NCBI GenBank assembly: GCA_026710795.1
Contig: JAPOQK010000066.1
Coordinates: 1 to 64,000 of the forward strand
Direction of reading: 5' to 3'
DNA length: 64,000 nt
From: Candidatus Poribacteria bacterium
Lineage (GTDB): Bacteria; Poribacteria; WGA-4E; WGA-3G
In this document: piece by piece, positions 63,091 to 64,000 of the stretch
Numbering within the stretch: the stretch's first letter is position 1
Layout of the letters: every line of letters starts with the position of its first letter
Position numbers and translations under genes: made by a program
Notes under the pieces: generated by a model
Told to the model about the DNA's origin: nothing
What the model saw: only the letters and a program-made list of their open reading frames with translations
Databases searched by the model: none

Positions 63091-63313
63091 TGTAGGTTGT
63101 GTTGACCGTAGTGAAACCCAGGGGTGTCAATTTAGTGTTGGAGGCTCTTGTAGGTCGGAGCGAGCTTGCGACCTCCGACATGTGAACCCCGATGAAATGA
63201 TACGTGTCGTAGGTCGCTTTACTCGTTCCGCCTACGTATATTTTTCAGACGCGCTGAAGGCATAGAATTGTCCTTAAATTGACACCAATGGGTTGACCAT
63301 AGTGAAACCCAAC
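63091..63313. repeat. MITE-like inverted-repeat element, copy 2
   Basis: Inner inverted repeats GTGTCAATTTA (63124-63134) and TAAATTGACAC (63275-63285) are exact complements. Direct arms GTTGACCGTAGTGAAACCCA (from 63101) and GTTGACCATAGTGAAACCCA (from 63292) flank them. The middle holds two further hairpins (GTCGGAG 63154-63160 with CTCCGAC 63173-63179; CGTAGG 63208-63213 with CCTACG 63231-63236). It fills the gap between the sulfatase-like and Dabb genes. Confidence 0.65.
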
Positions 63314-63343
63314 ATTTTCGCAAACTAATCCTGTAGAAGAGTA

Positions 63344-63643
63344 TTAAACGGTATAATCAAATACCAGAACATCTTCAACGAGTGGACGGATAGACTCACC
63401 AGCAACTTTTTGGTGAAAAGGATGTGGTAAATATGCATCTCGTGCGGCTTCATCAATAAATCGCACGATAAATCCGTAGCTATATCCTTGACTCTTACCT
63501 TCAGGACTGTTGTTAGTGCCAGCAGTAATTGATTCAATTCCCGGTATTTCATCTCCCATTGCATACAAAATATCAGGTAAAGCATCTATTTGTGCCGAGG
63601 TGACATCCGATTTCAACTTGAGTAACACAATATGTTCAACCAT
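63344..63643 (-). CDS. Dabb-family stress-responsive alpha/beta-barrel protein
   Basis: A 99-residue dimeric alpha/beta-barrel protein of the Dabb family: VEHIVLLKLKSDVT, a helix, IPGIESITAGTN, YSYGFIVRFID and HPFHQKVAGESIRPLVED. Family roles include small-molecule binding and some cyclases. I chose ATG 63643 because AGGAG lies 7 nt before it; an in-frame ATG two codons earlier would leave almost no spacing. Confidence 0.85.
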   Translation of the reverse strand: MVEHIVLLKLKSDVTSAQIDALPDILYAMGDEIPGIESITAGTNNSPEGKSQGYSYGFIVRFIDEAARDAYLPHPFHQKVAGESIRPLVEDVLVFDYTV

Positions 63644-63829
63644 ATACATACTCCTAATTTAAATGTGAGTTAAGATTGTTTGAGTGGAATAGTTCGAGGA
63701 TTTGGTATATAATGTTTAGTATTACACATCTCCTATAATTAAACAAGATAATTGTCTGAGACTAACAGTACTCACTATTGCCACAGAAAGCATATATTCC
63801 TATCTAAACCTAAGTTGCTACTATGTGTA

Positions 63830-63850
63830 GCACAATCTGTTAGATTGTGC
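63830..63850. repeat. 9-bp perfect hairpin
   Basis: GCACAATCT (63830-63838) and AGATTGTGC (63842-63850) enclose a 3-nt GTT loop, with no T-run. REP-like or regulatory. Confidence 0.5.
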
Positions 63851-63912
63851 CTATGGATGCACAAACTGACAGTGTTCGCTCCGAATACTTGCGAAATATG
63901 GATTTTTACCAT

Positions 63913-63940
63913 TTAACAATGGTGTTAGACTGTCTAAAAT
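63913..63940 (+). promoter_or_regulatory. Putative promoter of the gene at the window end
   Basis: TTAACA (63913-63918), 16-nt spacer, TAAAAT (63935-63940), about 40 nt before the ATG at 63981. Confidence 0.4.
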
Positions 63941-63980
63941 CTTGTAGGTAACAACTTGGGTTATCTTAAAGGAGAAGATA

Positions 63981-64000
63981 ATGTATAGAAAATCTTCCAT
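63981..64000 (+). CDS. Start of an unidentified gene, cut by window end
   Basis: ATG at 63981 follows a strong SD (AAAGGAGA) and a plausible promoter; only MYRKSS is visible. No function can be assigned. Confidence 0.45.

Larger units (their letters stand above)
63650..63980. other. Non-coding interval with hairpin and promoter
   Basis: 331 nt between the divergent Dabb gene and the gene cut by the window end. It contains a 9-bp perfect hairpin (63830-63850), a TTAACA/TAAAAT promoter (63913-63940) and the SD AAAGGAGA. Nothing else recognised. Confidence 0.5.

Noticed and set aside
63830-63850. Intrinsic terminator
   Set aside because: The hairpin has no T-run and lies between divergent genes.
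1-64000. UGA read as tryptophan throughout (alternative genetic code)
   Set aside because: sdhB, prmC, ruvC, ruvB and other conserved genes end at TGA at the expected length, and the two recoded TGAs align with Cys, not Trp.

Overview
This 64 kb chromosomal segment comes from an AT-rich bacterium that uses the standard code, since many genes end in TGA. The accessory content includes three PhyH-family dioxygenases, two Gfo/Idh/MocA oxidoreductases, a sulfatase-like hydrolase, SMP-30, Dabb, VOC and PIG-L proteins, a 14-repeat exported WD40 protein and C-type-lectin-like proteins. Together with DUF4159/DUF4175-type membrane proteins and an actinobacterial-type succinate dehydrogenase, this is most reminiscent of Candidatus Poribacteria or a related lineage near the Planctomycetes. 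That assignment is an inference from gene content. No rRNA, tRNA or CRISPR array was seen.

Layout. 1-8.8 kb: the edge of an IS630-like transposase, then a VWA / DUF4159 / DUF4175 membrane gene set and a NagZ-like glycosidase. 8.8-18.8 kb: WD40 protein, SDR epimerase, sdhCAB, a Gfo/Idh/MocA oxidoreductase and a TPR lipoprotein. 19-23 kb: rho-rpmE-prfA-prmC behind a consensus promoter and a ~410 nt leader. 23-28 kb: D-threonine-aldolase-like enzyme, PhyH, amidohydrolase and an NhaC antiporter, then about 1.1 kb of repeat-rich non-coding DNA. 28.9-32.5 kb: Gfo/Idh/MocA, PhyH, a tandem peroxiredoxin with two in-frame UGA codons, and a PAP2-like membrane protein. 34-38.4 kb: yebC-ruvC-ruvA-ruvB-queA-yajC. 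38.4-44 kb: IolB-like, maf, a small HTH-like protein, GGGP synthase, grpE-dnaJ-prmA and a diheme mini-cytochrome. 44-50 kb: PIG-L, SNase lipoprotein, tandem-PurS protein, methyltransferase, SMP-30 and an AAA ATPase/nuclease. 50-56 kb: a tightly packed six-gene minus-strand operon. 56-61.5 kb: four exported lectin-like genes arranged as a duplicated two-gene module. 61.6-64 kb: a sulfatase-like protein, Dabb, a repeat element, and the start of a gene cut by the window edge.

The most striking finding is at 30,925-31,938. Three open stretches in one frame are separated only by two TGA codons. Each TGA falls exactly at the peroxidatic cysteine position of a Bcp/AhpC-TSA domain. Each is followed by a stem-loop whose apical loop starts 22 nt after the UGA and has G as its second base, as expected of a bacterial SECIS. 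I read this as one exported 337-residue double-domain selenoprotein (Sec79 and Sec229); a third in-frame TGA, without such a hairpin, is the true stop. Other points to check are key-residue substitutions in Rho, the NagZ-like enzyme and the sulfatase-like enzyme, a fused double PurS, a Cys/His-rich SDH anchor, and a family of inverted-repeat elements.
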